From contig NZ_JASJNC010000010.1 in assembly GCF_030065545.1 (NCBI RefSeq), forward strand, positions 103,646 to 167,645: 64,000 nucleotides of DNA. The letters run 5' to 3'. Below the pieces are notes generated by a model, which was not told the origin of the DNA, searched no databases, and was given only the letters and a program-made list of their open reading frames with translations. Each line of letters begins with the position of its first letter. Positions within the stretch are counted from its first letter, which is position 1. Below, one piece after another: positions 8,943 through 18,386 of this stretch. The position numbers were made by a program, and so were the translations under genes. The stretch comes from Marinicella marina (GTDB lineage: Bacteria > Pseudomonadota > Gammaproteobacteria > Xanthomonadales > Marinicellaceae).

Positions 8943-9364
8943 AATTCAGTGCCTCAGAGACCACAGGCAACAACAAACTCAATCTGACGCCATTGATTGA
9001 TGTGGTGTTCTTGTTGTTGATTTTTTTTATGGTCTCAACCACCTTCGAAAAACAAGCCAAACTTAAAATTGAATTGCCCGAGGCGAGCAACCAGCCCAGC
9101 GTGTCAGAACAACAAGACTTGGTGATCTCTATCAGTGAAAAGGGGGTGTTCTTCGTGAACAACAACGAACTGGTCAATGCACAAAGCCAATCGTTGAAAA
9201 ATGCCTTGCAAAATATAGTTGCTGATGTCCGAGACATGCCAGTAATCATTCGTGCTGATGCCAATGTGGCACATAAACATGTGGTGATGGCGATGGACGT
9301 GCTCGGCACCATGGGATTCAGCAAAGTTTCGATGGCAACAACCCAACCCAAATCAAACCCATAA
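8939..9364 (+). CDS. exbD: ExbD/TolR biopolymer transport protein
   Basis: This 141-residue protein has one N-terminal membrane helix and a periplasmic domain. The pattern LNLTPLIDVVFLLLIFFMV carries the conserved Asp of the helix that takes part in proton transfer. The periplasmic half, with the IRADANVAHKHVV region, is typical of ExbD. It starts within the exbB stop codon (ATGA overlap) and is six bases from msbA, so it sits inside the envelope operon. It partners ExbB. Confidence 0.92.
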   Translation: MKFSASETTGNNKLNLTPLIDVVFLLLIFFMVSTTFEKQAKLKIELPEASNQPSVSEQQDLVISISEKGVFFVNNNELVNAQSQSLKNALQNIVADVRDMPVIIRADANVAHKHVVMAMDVLGTMGFSKVSMATTQPKSNP

Positions 9365-9370
9365 GTTGCC

Positions 9371-11146
9371 ATGAAGCAGCCTAAAATGCGTCCGCAAAGA
9401 AATCCCAACAGTGATTTAACTTATTGGGGCTTGATGAAATACGTCAAACCTTACCGGTTGATTTTCATCATTGCCATATTAGGTGCGGCGATAGATGCAG
9501 GTACCCGGGCGTTCTTCATGGCTGCATTATCACCCATATTAGAAAATGCCTTTTCCAAGCAGGATCCGCTGTGGATTAAGTATCTGCCGCTGTTTGTGGT
9601 GGCTATCTTTTTGGTGCGCTCATTTGGCAGTTTTTTGTCCTCCTATGGTTTCACCTGGGTGGGACGAAAAATAGTCAATGACTTGAGGCGCAAAGTGTTT
9701 CAGAAATATTTAGTCTTGCCGCAAAAGTTTTACGATGAACATTCCGCCGGTGGCTTGATTTCAAGAATTACCTTTGATATCGAACAAATGGCCAATGGTG
9801 TGTCTAAGAATTTTGTCATGATCATCAGGGAGCTGTTGAGTATCGTTGGTTATTTAGGCGTGATGTTCTGGTATTCATGGCAGTTGGCTTTGATAACCTT
9901 GGTGGTTTTCCCCTTGATTGCTCTGATCATTCGTCTCATCAACAAAAGATTCCGTAAGATTGGTCATGGCATCCAGGATTCAATTGCTGACATCACGCAA
10001 ACCGTCGAGGAAGTGGTCAAGGGTCATAAGATTGTTAAAATTTATGATGGCCACGAAAAAGAAACCACCCAATTTAATAAAGACACCAAACGCAACCGCC
10101 AATTACAAGTCAAGATAGTAGCGACCCAAGAAGTGATGTCTTCGGTGAATTTGATGTTAGTGGCTTTCACTTTGGCATTGATCATGTATTTGGCTGCTAA
10201 ATCTGGCATGAGCACCGAAGATTTTATGTCATTTTTATTGCCCATGCTGGCGCTGCTACCTACTATTAAAAACTTATCCGCTGTTTTCTCAACCATCCAA
10301 ACCACCATGGCTGCGGCTGACAGTGTCATGATGGTGTTGAATGAGGGGGCAGAAAAAGATGGGGGCAGTAAGCAGCTTCAGGCGGGAACAATGGCGTTGT
10401 CATTCAATCATGTGGATTTCTCTTATGCCGATGAAACGACAGCTTTAACAGACATCAATTTAGACATTGAGTCCGGTATGAGTGTGGCATTTGTTGGCGC
10501 TTCTGGCGGTGGAAAAAGCACATTGGTGAATCTGGTGCCCCGGTTTTATGATGTTTCAGCTGGTGAGATTCTGATCAATGGTGAAGACATCAAACAATTC
10601 AGTTTACCCAGTTTGCGATCGCAGATTGCTTTGGTCTCTCAAGATGTGGTGTTGTTTAATGATTCGGTGCGCAACAACATTGCTTATGGGTCGCAACAGT
10701 CCTGTGATGATGAAGCTATCAGGCAGGCGGCAGAAAAGGCCAATGCACTGTCGTTCATTGAGCAGTTGCCTGATGGCTTTGATACCCAGTTGGGTGATAA
10801 TGGCACGCGATTATCTGGAGGACAAAGGCAGCGCATAGCCATTGCACGGGCGATCCTGAAAGACGCGCCGATTTTGATCCTGGACGAGGCCACTTCGGCA
10901 TTGGACACGGAATCAGAAAAACACATCCAAAATGCACTGGAACAACTGATGGCGGATCGCACCACTTTGGTCATTGCTCATCGACTTTCCACCATAGAAA
11001 ATGTAGACAAAGTGGTGGTTTTGGATCAGGGCAGGGTGGCCCAAATCGGTACCCATGAAGCGCTGATCCAGCAGTCAGGTATTTACGCCAACCTACAAAG
11101 CAGCCAAAACAACCTCAGCATTGGGTCTAAGACACAGCATGAATGA
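9371..11146 (+). CDS. msbA: Lipid A export ABC transporter MsbA
   Basis: This 591-residue half-transporter has an N-terminal six-helix membrane domain (about residues 25-320) and a C-terminal nucleotide-binding domain. The nucleotide-binding domain shows Walker A GASGGGKST, the signature LSGGQRQRIAIARAIL, Walker B ILILDEATSALD and the switch His in IAHRLSTI. Length and context (lpxK and kdsB immediately downstream) support MsbA, which flips lipid A-core across the inner membrane, rather than another multidrug exporter. Its end overlaps the lpxK start by eight bases. The Walker A reads GGGKS where GSGKS is commoner; this variant is tolerated in the family. Confidence 0.93.
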   Translation: MKQPKMRPQRNPNSDLTYWGLMKYVKPYRLIFIIAILGAAIDAGTRAFFMAALSPILENAFSKQDPLWIKYLPLFVVAIFLVRSFGSFLSSYGFTWVGRKIVNDLRRKVFQKYLVLPQKFYDEHSAGGLISRITFDIEQMANGVSKNFVMIIRELLSIVGYLGVMFWYSWQLALITLVVFPLIALIIRLINKRFRKIGHGIQDSIADITQTVEEVVKGHKIVKIYDGHEKETTQFNKDTKRNRQLQVKIVATQEVMSSVNLMLVAFTLALIMYLAAKSGMSTEDFMSFLLPMLALLPTIKNLSAVFSTIQTTMAAADSVMMVLNEGAEKDGGSKQLQAGTMALSFNHVDFSYADETTALTDINLDIESGMSVAFVGASGGGKSTLVNLVPRFYDVSAGEILINGEDIKQFSLPSLRSQIALVSQDVVLFNDSVRNNIAYGSQQSCDDEAIRQAAEKANALSFIEQLPDGFDTQLGDNGTRLSGGQRQRIAIARAILKDAPILILDEATSALDTESEKHIQNALEQLMADRTTLVIAHRLSTIENVDKVVVLDQGRVAQIGTHEALIQQSGIYANLQSSQNNLSIGSKTQHE

Positions 11147-12122
11147 AGATAAAATCAGGAAACGTTGGTATGGTGGTGCGGATGTTGGATTCTTTACTAA
11201 GTTAGCTGCAGCTGTGTTTGCAAAATTGGTGGCTTTTAGGAGAAAATTATATGCCATTGGTTTATTAAAAAGCCACAAGCTAAAAGTGCCGATTATAGTG
11301 GTGGGTAACATCACAGCCGGTGGCGGTGGCAAAACACCCTTGGTGATTTGGTTGGTTGAACAATTACAACAAGCCGGCTACAAACCGGGCATCATTTCCA
11401 GAGGTTATGGCGGTAAGCGCAAGGTGGAGCCGATGTTCGTGACGGCCAACGCCAACCCCGCAGCCACCGGTGATGAACCTTTGTTGATGGCGAAAAAAAC
11501 CAAGCTGCCTGTGATGGTGGGTAAAGACCGCGTCAAAGCCGCTAAATCATTGATTCAAAACTATTCAGTCAACGTTATAGTTGCTGATGATGGCATGCAA
11601 CATTACGCCATGCAAAGAGATGCTGAAATTGTCATGCTGGATGCCAAATGGCGCACCGGTAATCACTTGATGATACCAGCAGGCCCACTGCGAGAACCGT
11701 TGGAGCGATTGAATGAGGTGGATTTGGTGGTGTTTAAAGGTGTGGTGGAACAACAACATCATTATGAATTTACCATTGATCAAATTCATCAACTCAATCA
11801 CCCCAGCGTGACCAAAGAAATCACTGAATTCAGAAACAAAAAGGTGGTGGCCATGGCTGGTATTGCCAACCCTGACAGTTTTTTCTCGATGTTATCGGCC
11901 GCTGGTATGGCCATCATTAAATACCCTTTACCCGATCACCACGACATCAAAGCCACTGATTTTGATCCACATAAAGACACCACAGTGTTGATCACTGAAA
12001 AAGATGCGGTCAAATGTGAGGACATGAAGTTGGATAATGTTTGGGTAGTAACCATGCGAGTTGTGGTGCCGGAAAAAACCCAAGCTGCGGTTAAGGATTT
12101 GATTCAAAAGGTGATGCAATGA
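11139..12122 (+). CDS. lpxK: Tetraacyldisaccharide 4'-kinase LpxK
   Basis: The enzyme phosphorylates the 4' position of the lipid A disaccharide precursor at the inner membrane. The sequence shows an unusual Walker A, GNITAGGGGKTPL, preceded by a hydrophobic N-terminal region. It also shows the DDGMQHYAMQRD motif with catalytic Asp and His characteristic of LpxK. I chose ATG at 11139, which overlaps the msbA stop in an ATGAATGA arrangement and gives 327 residues. A TTG six codons earlier is possible but unlikely. The gene overlaps kdsB by ATGA. All evidence fits a normal functional lipid A kinase. Confidence 0.94.
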   Translation: MNEDKIRKRWYGGADVGFFTKLAAAVFAKLVAFRRKLYAIGLLKSHKLKVPIIVVGNITAGGGGKTPLVIWLVEQLQQAGYKPGIISRGYGGKRKVEPMFVTANANPAATGDEPLLMAKKTKLPVMVGKDRVKAAKSLIQNYSVNVIVADDGMQHYAMQRDAEIVMLDAKWRTGNHLMIPAGPLREPLERLNEVDLVVFKGVVEQQHHYEFTIDQIHQLNHPSVTKEITEFRNKKVVAMAGIANPDSFFSMLSAAGMAIIKYPLPDHHDIKATDFDPHKDTTVLITEKDAVKCEDMKLDNVWVVTMRVVVPEKTQAAVKDLIQKVMQ

Positions 12123-12886
12123 GTGATTTTGAGTTTGTCGTGTGTATTCCTGCCAGGTATGCCTCCAGTCGCTTGCCCGGTAAACCACTGATCAAGCTGA
12201 AAGGCAAAGAGCTGATTTTGTGGGCCGTTGATGCGGCCAATCAACTGGGTGCCAGTGCTGTGGTAGTTGCCACAGATGATCAGCGCATTGCCAGTCTGGT
12301 TGAGTCACATGGTCATCATGTGGTGATGACCCGCAAAGACCACCAAACTGGTACTGACAGATTGGCGGAATGTGCGGCCATCATGGGCTGGAGTGATGAA
12401 ACCTGGGTGCTCAATTATCAAGGCGATGAACCTGATGTGCCACAGGCCAATGTACAACAAGTCATTGATGTGGTGAAAAAACACCCCAATGCCAGTATCG
12501 GCACCTTGTACCAGAGCATCAACTCAGTGGCTGATTTATTCAGCCCAAATGTGGTCAAGTTAGTCACTGGCGCTGACGATCGTGCCCTTTATTTCAGTCG
12601 GGCGCCGATTCCATGGTCACAAAAGCAGTTCAATCAACCGATTGAAAACATCAGTCATTTGCCTGAGGGAGTGACATACAAACACCACATTGGTTTGTAT
12701 ATGTATAAAACCAGTTTCTTGCATCGCTTCACCCAATGGCCAGTTGGTCAAATGGAAAAAATTGAGTCATTGGAACAATTACGGGCCCTTGAGCACCATG
12801 AAATCATTGTTGCTGCTGCAGCTGTAAAACCCATGCCTCATGGTATAGATACCCCCGCTGATGTAGAAAGGTTCGAAAACAGTTAA
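12119..12886 (+). CDS. kdsB: 3-deoxy-manno-octulosonate cytidylyltransferase KdsB
   Basis: The enzyme activates Kdo as CMP-Kdo in the cytoplasm for transfer to lipid A. The N-terminal IPARYASSRLPGKPL is the nucleotide-binding signature. The TGTDRLAE, LNYQGDEPD and YFSRAPIPW motifs are all present. At 255 residues it has the usual length. It starts inside the lpxK stop codon, so lpxK and kdsB are translationally coupled. It is the last gene of the exbB-exbD-msbA-lpxK-kdsB operon, and alaS follows from its own promoter. Confidence 0.95.
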   Translation: MSDFEFVVCIPARYASSRLPGKPLIKLKGKELILWAVDAANQLGASAVVVATDDQRIASLVESHGHHVVMTRKDHQTGTDRLAECAAIMGWSDETWVLNYQGDEPDVPQANVQQVIDVVKKHPNASIGTLYQSINSVADLFSPNVVKLVTGADDRALYFSRAPIPWSQKQFNQPIENISHLPEGVTYKHHIGLYMYKTSFLHRFTQWPVGQMEKIESLEQLRALEHHEIIVAAAAVKPMPHGIDTPADVERFENS

Positions 12887-12935
12887 TGGAATCTAACTTA
12901 TTTGTGTTTAACAGCCACATCGTGCGCATTAAAGG

Positions 12936-12964
12936 TTGTATATTGAACGACGGTTCAATAAAAT
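12936..12964 (+). promoter_or_regulatory. alaS promoter with palindromic operator between -35 and -10
   Basis: A good sigma-70 promoter is visible: TTGTAT (12936-12941), a 17-base spacer and TAAAAT (12959-12964), about 29 bases before the alaS start. The spacer holds a perfect palindrome, TTGAAC (12943-12948), GACG, GTTCAA (12953-12958). Escherichia coli AlaRS represses its own gene by binding a palindrome at its promoter, so an analogous autoregulation is plausible here. That link is inference. Confidence 0.6.
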
Positions 12965-12993
12965 TTCTGGCGTAATTTCAACGTCATTAAACT

Positions 12994-15612
12994 ATGTTAA
13001 CAACCCAACAAATCAGAGCGAAATTCATTGAGTTCTTTGAGCAGCAACAGCATCAGGCTGTTAAAAGCAGCTCACTCATTCCCGGCAACGACCCCACCTT
13101 GTTATTTGTGAATGCAGGCATGGTTCAATTTAAAGATGTTTTTCTGGGTGCTGAAAAACGCCAGTACACTCGAGCGACATCCTCACAACGTTGTGTTCGA
13201 GCTGGTGGCAAACACAATGACCTTGACCAAGTCGGTTATACCGCCAGACACCACACCTTTTTTGAAATGTTAGGTAACTTCAGCTTTGGTGATTACTTCA
13301 AACGTGAGGCCATCCAATATGCTTGGGACTTTTTGACCAAAGAGCTGAATTTACCGGTTGAGAAACTGTGGGTGACGGTGTTTGAGGAAGATGATGAGGC
13401 GGAACGTATTTGGCGCGATGAAATTGGTTTCCCAGCCGATAAAATATCTCGAATAGGCGCCAAAGATAATTTCTGGCAAATGGGTGACACTGGTCCCTGT
13501 GGCCCGTGTACTGAAATATTCTATGACCACGGTGAGGCCATTGAAGGAGGTCCGCCAGGTACGCCAGAGGAAGATGGCGATCGCTATATCGAAATATGGA
13601 ATTTGGTCTTCATGCAATACGATAAACAGGCAGATGGTTCGCTGGTGCCTTTGCCGAACCCTTGTGTAGATACCGGTATGGGATTGGAGCGCATTGCCTC
13701 CATCATGCAAGGCAAGCACAATAATTACGACATCGATTTGTTCCAGCACCTGATTAAACGTGCGGCTGAATTAACCGGTGCTGCAGATTTGGGTGACCCA
13801 TCATTGAAAGTGATTGCAGACCACATCAGGACTTGTGCTTTTTTGATAGCTGATGGTGTCATGCCATCGAATGAAGGGCGGGGTTATGTATTAAGGCGCA
13901 TCATTCGACGGGCTGCCAGGCATGGTCATAAATTGGGCGCTCAAGGCTTGTTTTTTTATCAAATGGTCGAGCCATTGAAGGCAGTTATGGGTGAGGATTA
14001 TCTTGAATTGATAGAACAACAAGCAAGCATTGAAAAAGCGTTGAAAAAAGAGGAACAAAAGTTTTCCGAGACCCTTGATATAGGCATGCAAGAATACAGA
14101 AAAGCCACGCAGAAGTTACCTCCTGGTGCTGATGTCAGTGGTGCTGTTGCTTTTAAATTGTATGATACTTTTGGTTTTCCCTTCGATTTAACCCAAGATG
14201 TGGCCCGTGAGGATGGACGGTTGGTCGACGAGGAGGCTTTCATTGCCAACATGCAAAGCCAAAAAGAACGTTCCAGATCGAGCAAACAATTTACCCAAAG
14301 TAATCAAATATCAGCTGATTTGATACAGGCGCTTAAACCCACTGTTTTCACTGGTTACCAGAGTTTTGCTGGTGACGCTAAAGTCAAAATGATACTGAAA
14401 GACAACCAAGCTGTTGATCATTTAAATGAGGGTGAGACTGGCGTGGTGGTTTTGGACCAGACGCCTTTCTATGCAGAATCAGGTGGGCAAGTTGGGGACA
14501 TTGGACAGCTTAAGAACAGTCAGTTTTCTGCCAAAGTGACAGACACCCAAAAAGCAGCTGGACAATTTCACTTGCATCACATAACAGTTGAATCGGGGGT
14601 GTTGAATAACAGCACGCCAGTGCAGGCTGAAGTTGATGGCGAATATCGGCAAAAAGTTATATTGAATCATTCGGCCACGCATTTGTTGCATAAAATTTTA
14701 CGCGCAGCGTTGGGTAATCATGTGCAACAAAAAGGTTCTTTGGTGAACGCTGATAAATTGCGTTTTGATTTTTCTCATGATCAGCCCATAACCCCAGAGG
14801 AACTGGCTGAAGTCGAACGCGAGGTGAATGAGGCAATCAGACAAAATTTTCACGCTCAAGATGTTGAAATGAGCTACGATCAAGCCATCGAGTATGGGGC
14901 AATGGCATTGTTCGGAGAAAAATACGGCGATCAAGTCCGAGTTATGGATTTTGGTGGTTTTTCTGTAGAGTTATGTGGTGGTACACATGTCAACAGCACC
15001 GGTGAAATTGGTTTATTCAAAATCATTGAAGAAACGGCAGTGGCCTCAGGTATTAGGCGTATTGAGGCAGTGACTGGAGATGCAGCCATTGCTTTGGTTC
15101 AAACCCAAGCTGCTCAGTTGAAAGCCCTCAGCCAAAGGTTCAATGTGCAACCAGCTAATCTGGATGCGGCTGTTGAAAGTTTGTTAAGTCAGAACAAGCA
15201 GCTAGAAAAATCATTGAATGATATTTTGAAAGCGCAAGCCAGTGAATCTTTGAGTGACATCAATCAATCAGTGGTTGAAGTTGATGGTGTCAATTACTTG
15301 CAACATGTCTTTAACAATTCCGATCTTGATGTGTTGCGAGACGCCATAGATGGTTTTAAAAGTCGCTTTGAACAAGGTGTGGTAGTTTTAGCCAACCTAA
15401 CCAACGGCAAAGCCCAGGTATTGGTTGGTGTTACCAAAGCAATGACTCAGACAGTCAAGGCTGGAGATGTGATTAAACAAGTATTAGGACACATTGGCGG
15501 CAGGGGCGGCGGTAGACCTGATTTTGCTCAAGGTGGCGGTGAAGCAAATGAAGCTGAATTGACCAAGGCCATAGGCCAAACTTTAGAGGCTGTTCAAGTA
15601 AATTTGAAATAA
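12994..15612 (+). CDS. alaS: Alanine-tRNA ligase
   Basis: This 872-residue class II synthetase charges tRNA-Ala. The N-terminal catalytic domain contains RCVRAGGKHNDLDQVG and FFEMLGNFSFGDYFK. The central editing domain contains the zinc-binding HSATHLLH and CGGTHV motifs used to clear mischarged Ser and Gly. The C-terminal domain carries the glycine-rich GGRGGGRPDFAQGGG signature. Length matches the bacterial norm. It has its own promoter and is followed by csrA, a common gammaproteobacterial gene order. The lysC gene often found between alaS and csrA is absent. Confidence 0.97.
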   Translation: MLTTQQIRAKFIEFFEQQQHQAVKSSSLIPGNDPTLLFVNAGMVQFKDVFLGAEKRQYTRATSSQRCVRAGGKHNDLDQVGYTARHHTFFEMLGNFSFGDYFKREAIQYAWDFLTKELNLPVEKLWVTVFEEDDEAERIWRDEIGFPADKISRIGAKDNFWQMGDTGPCGPCTEIFYDHGEAIEGGPPGTPEEDGDRYIEIWNLVFMQYDKQADGSLVPLPNPCVDTGMGLERIASIMQGKHNNYDIDLFQHLIKRAAELTGAADLGDPSLKVIADHIRTCAFLIADGVMPSNEGRGYVLRRIIRRAARHGHKLGAQGLFFYQMVEPLKAVMGEDYLELIEQQASIEKALKKEEQKFSETLDIGMQEYRKATQKLPPGADVSGAVAFKLYDTFGFPFDLTQDVAREDGRLVDEEAFIANMQSQKERSRSSKQFTQSNQISADLIQALKPTVFTGYQSFAGDAKVKMILKDNQAVDHLNEGETGVVVLDQTPFYAESGGQVGDIGQLKNSQFSAKVTDTQKAAGQFHLHHITVESGVLNNSTPVQAEVDGEYRQKVILNHSATHLLHKILRAALGNHVQQKGSLVNADKLRFDFSHDQPITPEELAEVEREVNEAIRQNFHAQDVEMSYDQAIEYGAMALFGEKYGDQVRVMDFGGFSVELCGGTHVNSTGEIGLFKIIEETAVASGIRRIEAVTGDAAIALVQTQAAQLKALSQRFNVQPANLDAAVESLLSQNKQLEKSLNDILKAQASESLSDINQSVVEVDGVNYLQHVFNNSDLDVLRDAIDGFKSRFEQGVVVLANLTNGKAQVLVGVTKAMTQTVKAGDVIKQVLGHIGGRGGGRPDFAQGGGEANEAELTKAIGQTLEAVQVNLK

Positions 15613-15682
15613 CACTTCTCATTTACTGGTAAATATAGTCTAATTTAAAAAGATGTGGGTTGTGTGTGTGACAGCTTGTGTC

Positions 15683-15706
15683 TTCAGTTCTACCCGAGGA
15701 ACTGAA
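15683..15706 (+). promoter_or_regulatory. csrA leader hairpin
   Basis: A perfect 8-base-pair stem, TTCAGTTC (15683-15690) with GAACTGAA (15699-15706), lies just before the csrA ribosome binding site (AAAAGGAG). A GGA triplet is present in the 3' part of the hairpin and another in the ribosome binding site. CsrA binds GGA motifs and represses its own translation in Escherichia coli, so this leader could be an autoregulatory site. Confidence 0.4.
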
Positions 15707-15727
15707 CAATAACAAAAGGAGAATAAT

Positions 15728-15943
15728 ATGTTAATTTTAACCCGCAGAGTCGGTGAGACACTGATGATTGGGGACGACGTGACAGTTACCGTTTTAGGTA
15801 TAAAAGGTAATCAAGTCAGAATCGGAATCAATGCACCAAAAGAAATTGCAGTGCACAGAGAAGAAATCTATGAACGCATCAAAAACGAACAAAGTGGTGA
15901 TGCTGAACCAGCAATAGATGAAGATAACCTAGGCAACCAATAA
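15728..15943 (+). CDS. csrA: Carbon storage regulator CsrA
   Basis: This 71-residue RNA-binding protein binds GGA-containing sites in mRNA leaders and controls translation and stability. The N-terminal [18 protein letters not shown] and the central [19 protein letters not shown] are the fully conserved core, including the Arg of the RNA-binding surface. The acidic C-terminal tail is variable in the family. A strong AAGGAG site precedes the ATG. The gene lies between alaS and a tRNA cluster, as in many gammaproteobacteria. In organisms with GGDEF proteins, CsrA often influences motility and biofilm genes, but no target is visible in this window beyond the possible autoregulation. Confidence 0.97.
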   Translation: MLILTRRVGETLMIGDDVTVTVLGIKGNQVRIGINAPKEIAVHREEIYERIKNEQSGDAEPAIDEDNLGNQ

Positions 15944-16123
15944 CAAAAGTTATTTTAAGGTTGCATTCAATAATTATTGAATTAAAATACTCGCCCTCAA
16001 GGATGTTTTAACTGAACCCATTGATGATAAGTATGGATGTGTTTGATACATTCAAACATAACAGTTCTAATTGTTGATTGGTTATTGTTTAGTAAAGTTT
16101 TTTTACATATCTTGAGATAATCC

Positions 16124-16214
16124 GGAGAGTTGGCCGAGCGGCTGAAGGCGCTCCCCTGCTAAGGGAGTATACGTTAATCGCGTATCGAGGGTTCGAATCC
16201 CTCACTCTCCGCCA
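16124..16214 (+). tRNA. tRNA-Ser(GCT)
   Basis: The acceptor stem GGAGAGT pairs with ACTCTCC. A long class II variable arm is present, the anticodon loop reads CTGCTAA, and CCA is encoded. The position directly after csrA is a common arrangement. Confidence 0.97.
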
Positions 16215-16305
16215 TTACAATTTGTGATGTTTTAATGTGTCACAAAATTGTGTAGAATTGTTGTTGACTTCGTCGCCGAAAAGCAACATAATTCGCAACC
16301 CTTGA

Positions 16306-16383
16306 GCGCCCGTAGCTCAGTTGGATCAGAGTACCTGGCTACGAACCAGGTGGTCGGAGGTTCGAATCCTTCCGGGCGCGCCA
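16306..16383 (+). tRNA. tRNA-Arg(ACG)
   Basis: The acceptor stem GCGCCCG pairs with CGGGCGC, the anticodon loop is CTACGAA, the T-loop is TTCGAAT and CCA is encoded. Its A34 implies deamination to inosine to read CGN codons. Confidence 0.96.
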
Positions 16384-16517
16384 TTTTTAGTTTGATTTGA
16401 AATGTCATGTTTTAATCAGACGCCCATTGAAATATGGGCAATAAACCTCATTTTATCGTTGAACTTGGCGGTTTTAGGTATTAAAATTCGCCAGCTTGAT
16501 GAAATGAGTGAATATGT

Positions 16518-16594
16518 CGGGGTATAGCGCAGCCTGGTAGCGCAACTGCTTTGGGAGCAGTGGGTCGGGAGTTCGAATCTCTCTACCCCGACCA
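16518..16594 (+). tRNA. tRNA-Pro(TGG)
   Basis: The acceptor stem CGGGGTA pairs with TACCCCG. The anticodon loop is TTTGGGA and CCA is encoded. It is the first of four tRNAs leading to tig. Confidence 0.97.
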
Positions 16595-16613
16595 TTTTAC
16601 AGAAAACCGTTAC

Positions 16614-16690
16614 GCGCCCGTAGCTCAACTGGATAGAGCATCGCCCTTCTAAGGCGAGGGTTGCACGTTCGAGTCGTGCCGGGCGTGCCA
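16614..16690 (+). tRNA. tRNA-Arg(TCT)
   Basis: The acceptor stem GCGCCCG pairs with CGGGCGT, the anticodon loop is CTTCTAA, and CCA is encoded. Confidence 0.96.
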
Positions 16691-16703
16691 AACGGTCGAC
16701 TAT

Positions 16704-16780
16704 GGTGGCTGTAGTTCAGTTGGTAGAGCGCCAGATTGTGATTCTGGTTGTCGTGGGTTCGAGCCCCATCAGCCACCCCA
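16704..16780 (+). tRNA. tRNA-His(GTG)
   Basis: The acceptor stem GTGGCTG pairs with CAGCCAC. The extra G at position -1 (16704) faces C73, the identity pair of tRNA-His. The anticodon loop is TTGTGAT and CCA is encoded. Confidence 0.97.
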
Positions 16781-16810
16781 TATTCATTCCTCATCATTAA
16801 TAATTATCAT

Positions 16811-16895
<85 letters not shown>

Positions 16896-16906
16896 AATAT
16901 ATGATG

Positions 16907-16926
16907 ACAGAGTAATCTGTTTTTTT
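16907..16926 (+). terminator. Weak terminator after the tRNA cluster
   Basis: A 5-base-pair stem, ACAGA (16907-16911) with TCTGT (16916-16920), is followed by a T-run. It is short but well placed after the last tRNA. Confidence 0.5.
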
Positions 16927-17077
16927 GCCATGTGAGGTTTGGATTTCACCGTACTTACAACCTCCTGCGCAATAATAAAAGTTGAATGAACCGTTTTAAC
17001 CGTGACTTATTCACATCTGTGAATGAAGTTTGCGGTTTATTTCAGTTCTTATATTATGTTTTACATGTGGAGTTAAG

Positions 17078-18382
17078 ATGCAAATCTCAATTGATCAATC
17101 TGAAGGTTTAGAACGTATAGTTAATGTTGCTTTGGAAGCAGACGATATTCAACCGCAAGTTGATAAAAAGTTAGTTGAACTTGGTAAAGAAGTTCGTTTG
17201 AAAGGGTTCAGACAAGGCCGCGTTCCTAAAAATATTTTACAACAAAGATTTGGTCAGCATGCCCGACAAGAAGTTTTGGGCCAATTGATGCAAGACTCTA
17301 TCGAGAAAGCCATCAAGGACAATGAGCTGGAAATCATTGCCGCACCTGAAGTAACCAAAGCAGATGATACCGACAATGGTGGTTTCGAATTTCAAGCAAA
17401 AGTTGAATTGATGCCAGAAGTTCCAGCCATTGAGTTGGACCAGTTAAAGGTAGAAAAAATCAAAGCTGAAGTCACAGATAAAGACATTGATGGCATGATT
17501 AAAAACCTACAGAAACAAAAGCAAGATTGGAAAGAAAGTAAAGGTAAAATTGCTAATAAAGATTTAGTGACCATCGAATACAGTGCCAAAGGCAAAGAGG
17601 TCACTTACCCTAATGAAGGAACTGAAAAAATGGGTATTTTATTAGGCGAAAGCAAAATTCCTGATGCATTGAAAGATGCGGTCGTTGGCCTGAAAGCCAA
17701 AGAGTCTGCTGAGCTTGAATTGGAATTTCCAGAAGATTTTAATGTGGCTGATTTGGCTGGTAAAAAAGCCAAAATGAGTTTCGAAGTCACTGACGTTCGC
17801 AAAGCCAAACTGCCTAAAGTTGATGAGGAATTCATCAAATCTTTTGGTATTGAAAGCGGTGAAGAAGAAGACTTCAGGAATGACATCAGGAAAAATTTAG
17901 AGCGTGAGTTGACTCAAACTGTAAACAACTCTTTTAAAACCAATGCTTTAAAAGAACTGCGTGATGCTTGTAAAGACACTTTGTTGCCTGAATCAATGGT
18001 CACCAAAGAGAGCCAGCATATGGCTCAACAAGAACAACAACGTGCCAAGCAAATGGGTCAAGAAGATGCGCCATTGCGTGATGCGGCTGATTTTGTTGAT
18101 GCGGCCAAAGACCGCATTTTGAACACGTTAATCATCCAAGACATCGCGAAGAAAGAAGACATCAAAACTGACTTTGCTAAGGTTCGTGAACAAATCAATG
18201 AAATTGCACAAACATTTGAACAACCACAAGAGGTGGTTCAAATGTACTACCAAAACCAAGAACTGATGGCCAGCATTGAACAGAGTGTGATTGAGTCTCA
18301 AGTGATGGAATGGGTTGAATCAAAAGTGCAATTGAAAGAAAAGAAAAAGTCATTTGATGATCTGATGAAACCAGCGGCTTAA
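17078..18382 (+). CDS. tig: Trigger factor, ribosome-associated chaperone and peptidyl-prolyl isomerase
   Basis: This 434-residue protein binds the ribosome exit tunnel and helps nascent proteins fold. The N-terminal ribosome-binding domain contains the signature around residue 45, [15 protein letters not shown]. The middle FKBP-type domain lies at about residues 155-245, and the helical C-terminal chaperone domain follows. I chose ATG at 17078, after a GGAG site, where the typical MQISI start lies. An upstream in-frame ATG at 17030 would add a spurious hydrophobic stretch. clpP follows after four bases, then clpX and lon, the classical proteostasis cluster. Confidence 0.96.
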   Translation: MQISIDQSEGLERIVNVALEADDIQPQVDKKLVELGKEVRLKGFRQGRVPKNILQQRFGQHARQEVLGQLMQDSIEKAIKDNELEIIAAPEVTKADDTDNGGFEFQAKVELMPEVPAIELDQLKVEKIKAEVTDKDIDGMIKNLQKQKQDWKESKGKIANKDLVTIEYSAKGKEVTYPNEGTEKMGILLGESKIPDALKDAVVGLKAKESAELELEFPEDFNVADLAGKKAKMSFEVTDVRKAKLPKVDEEFIKSFGIESGEEEDFRNDIRKNLERELTQTVNNSFKTNALKELRDACKDTLLPESMVTKESQHMAQQEQQRAKQMGQEDAPLRDAADFVDAAKDRILNTLIIQDIAKKEDIKTDFAKVREQINEIAQTFEQPQEVVQMYYQNQELMASIEQSVIESQVMEWVESKVQLKEKKKSFDDLMKPAA

Positions 18383-18386
18383 TCCT

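Noticed and set aside
12943..12958. A LexA (GAAC-N4-GTTC) box at alaS
   Set aside because: That motif is the Gram-positive type, gammaproteobacterial LexA sites have a different consensus, and alaS is not an SOS gene.
15944..16123. A riboswitch or small RNA between csrA and tRNA-Ser
   Set aside because: A short palindrome (TTCAATAATTATTGAA) and AT-rich promoter-like sequence are present, but there is no known motif or stable extended structure.
16416..16797. Minus-strand open frames across the tRNA cluster
   Set aside because: They are translations of tRNA gene complements (for example VERFELPT and GVADGARTHD), a well-known artefact, and not proteins.
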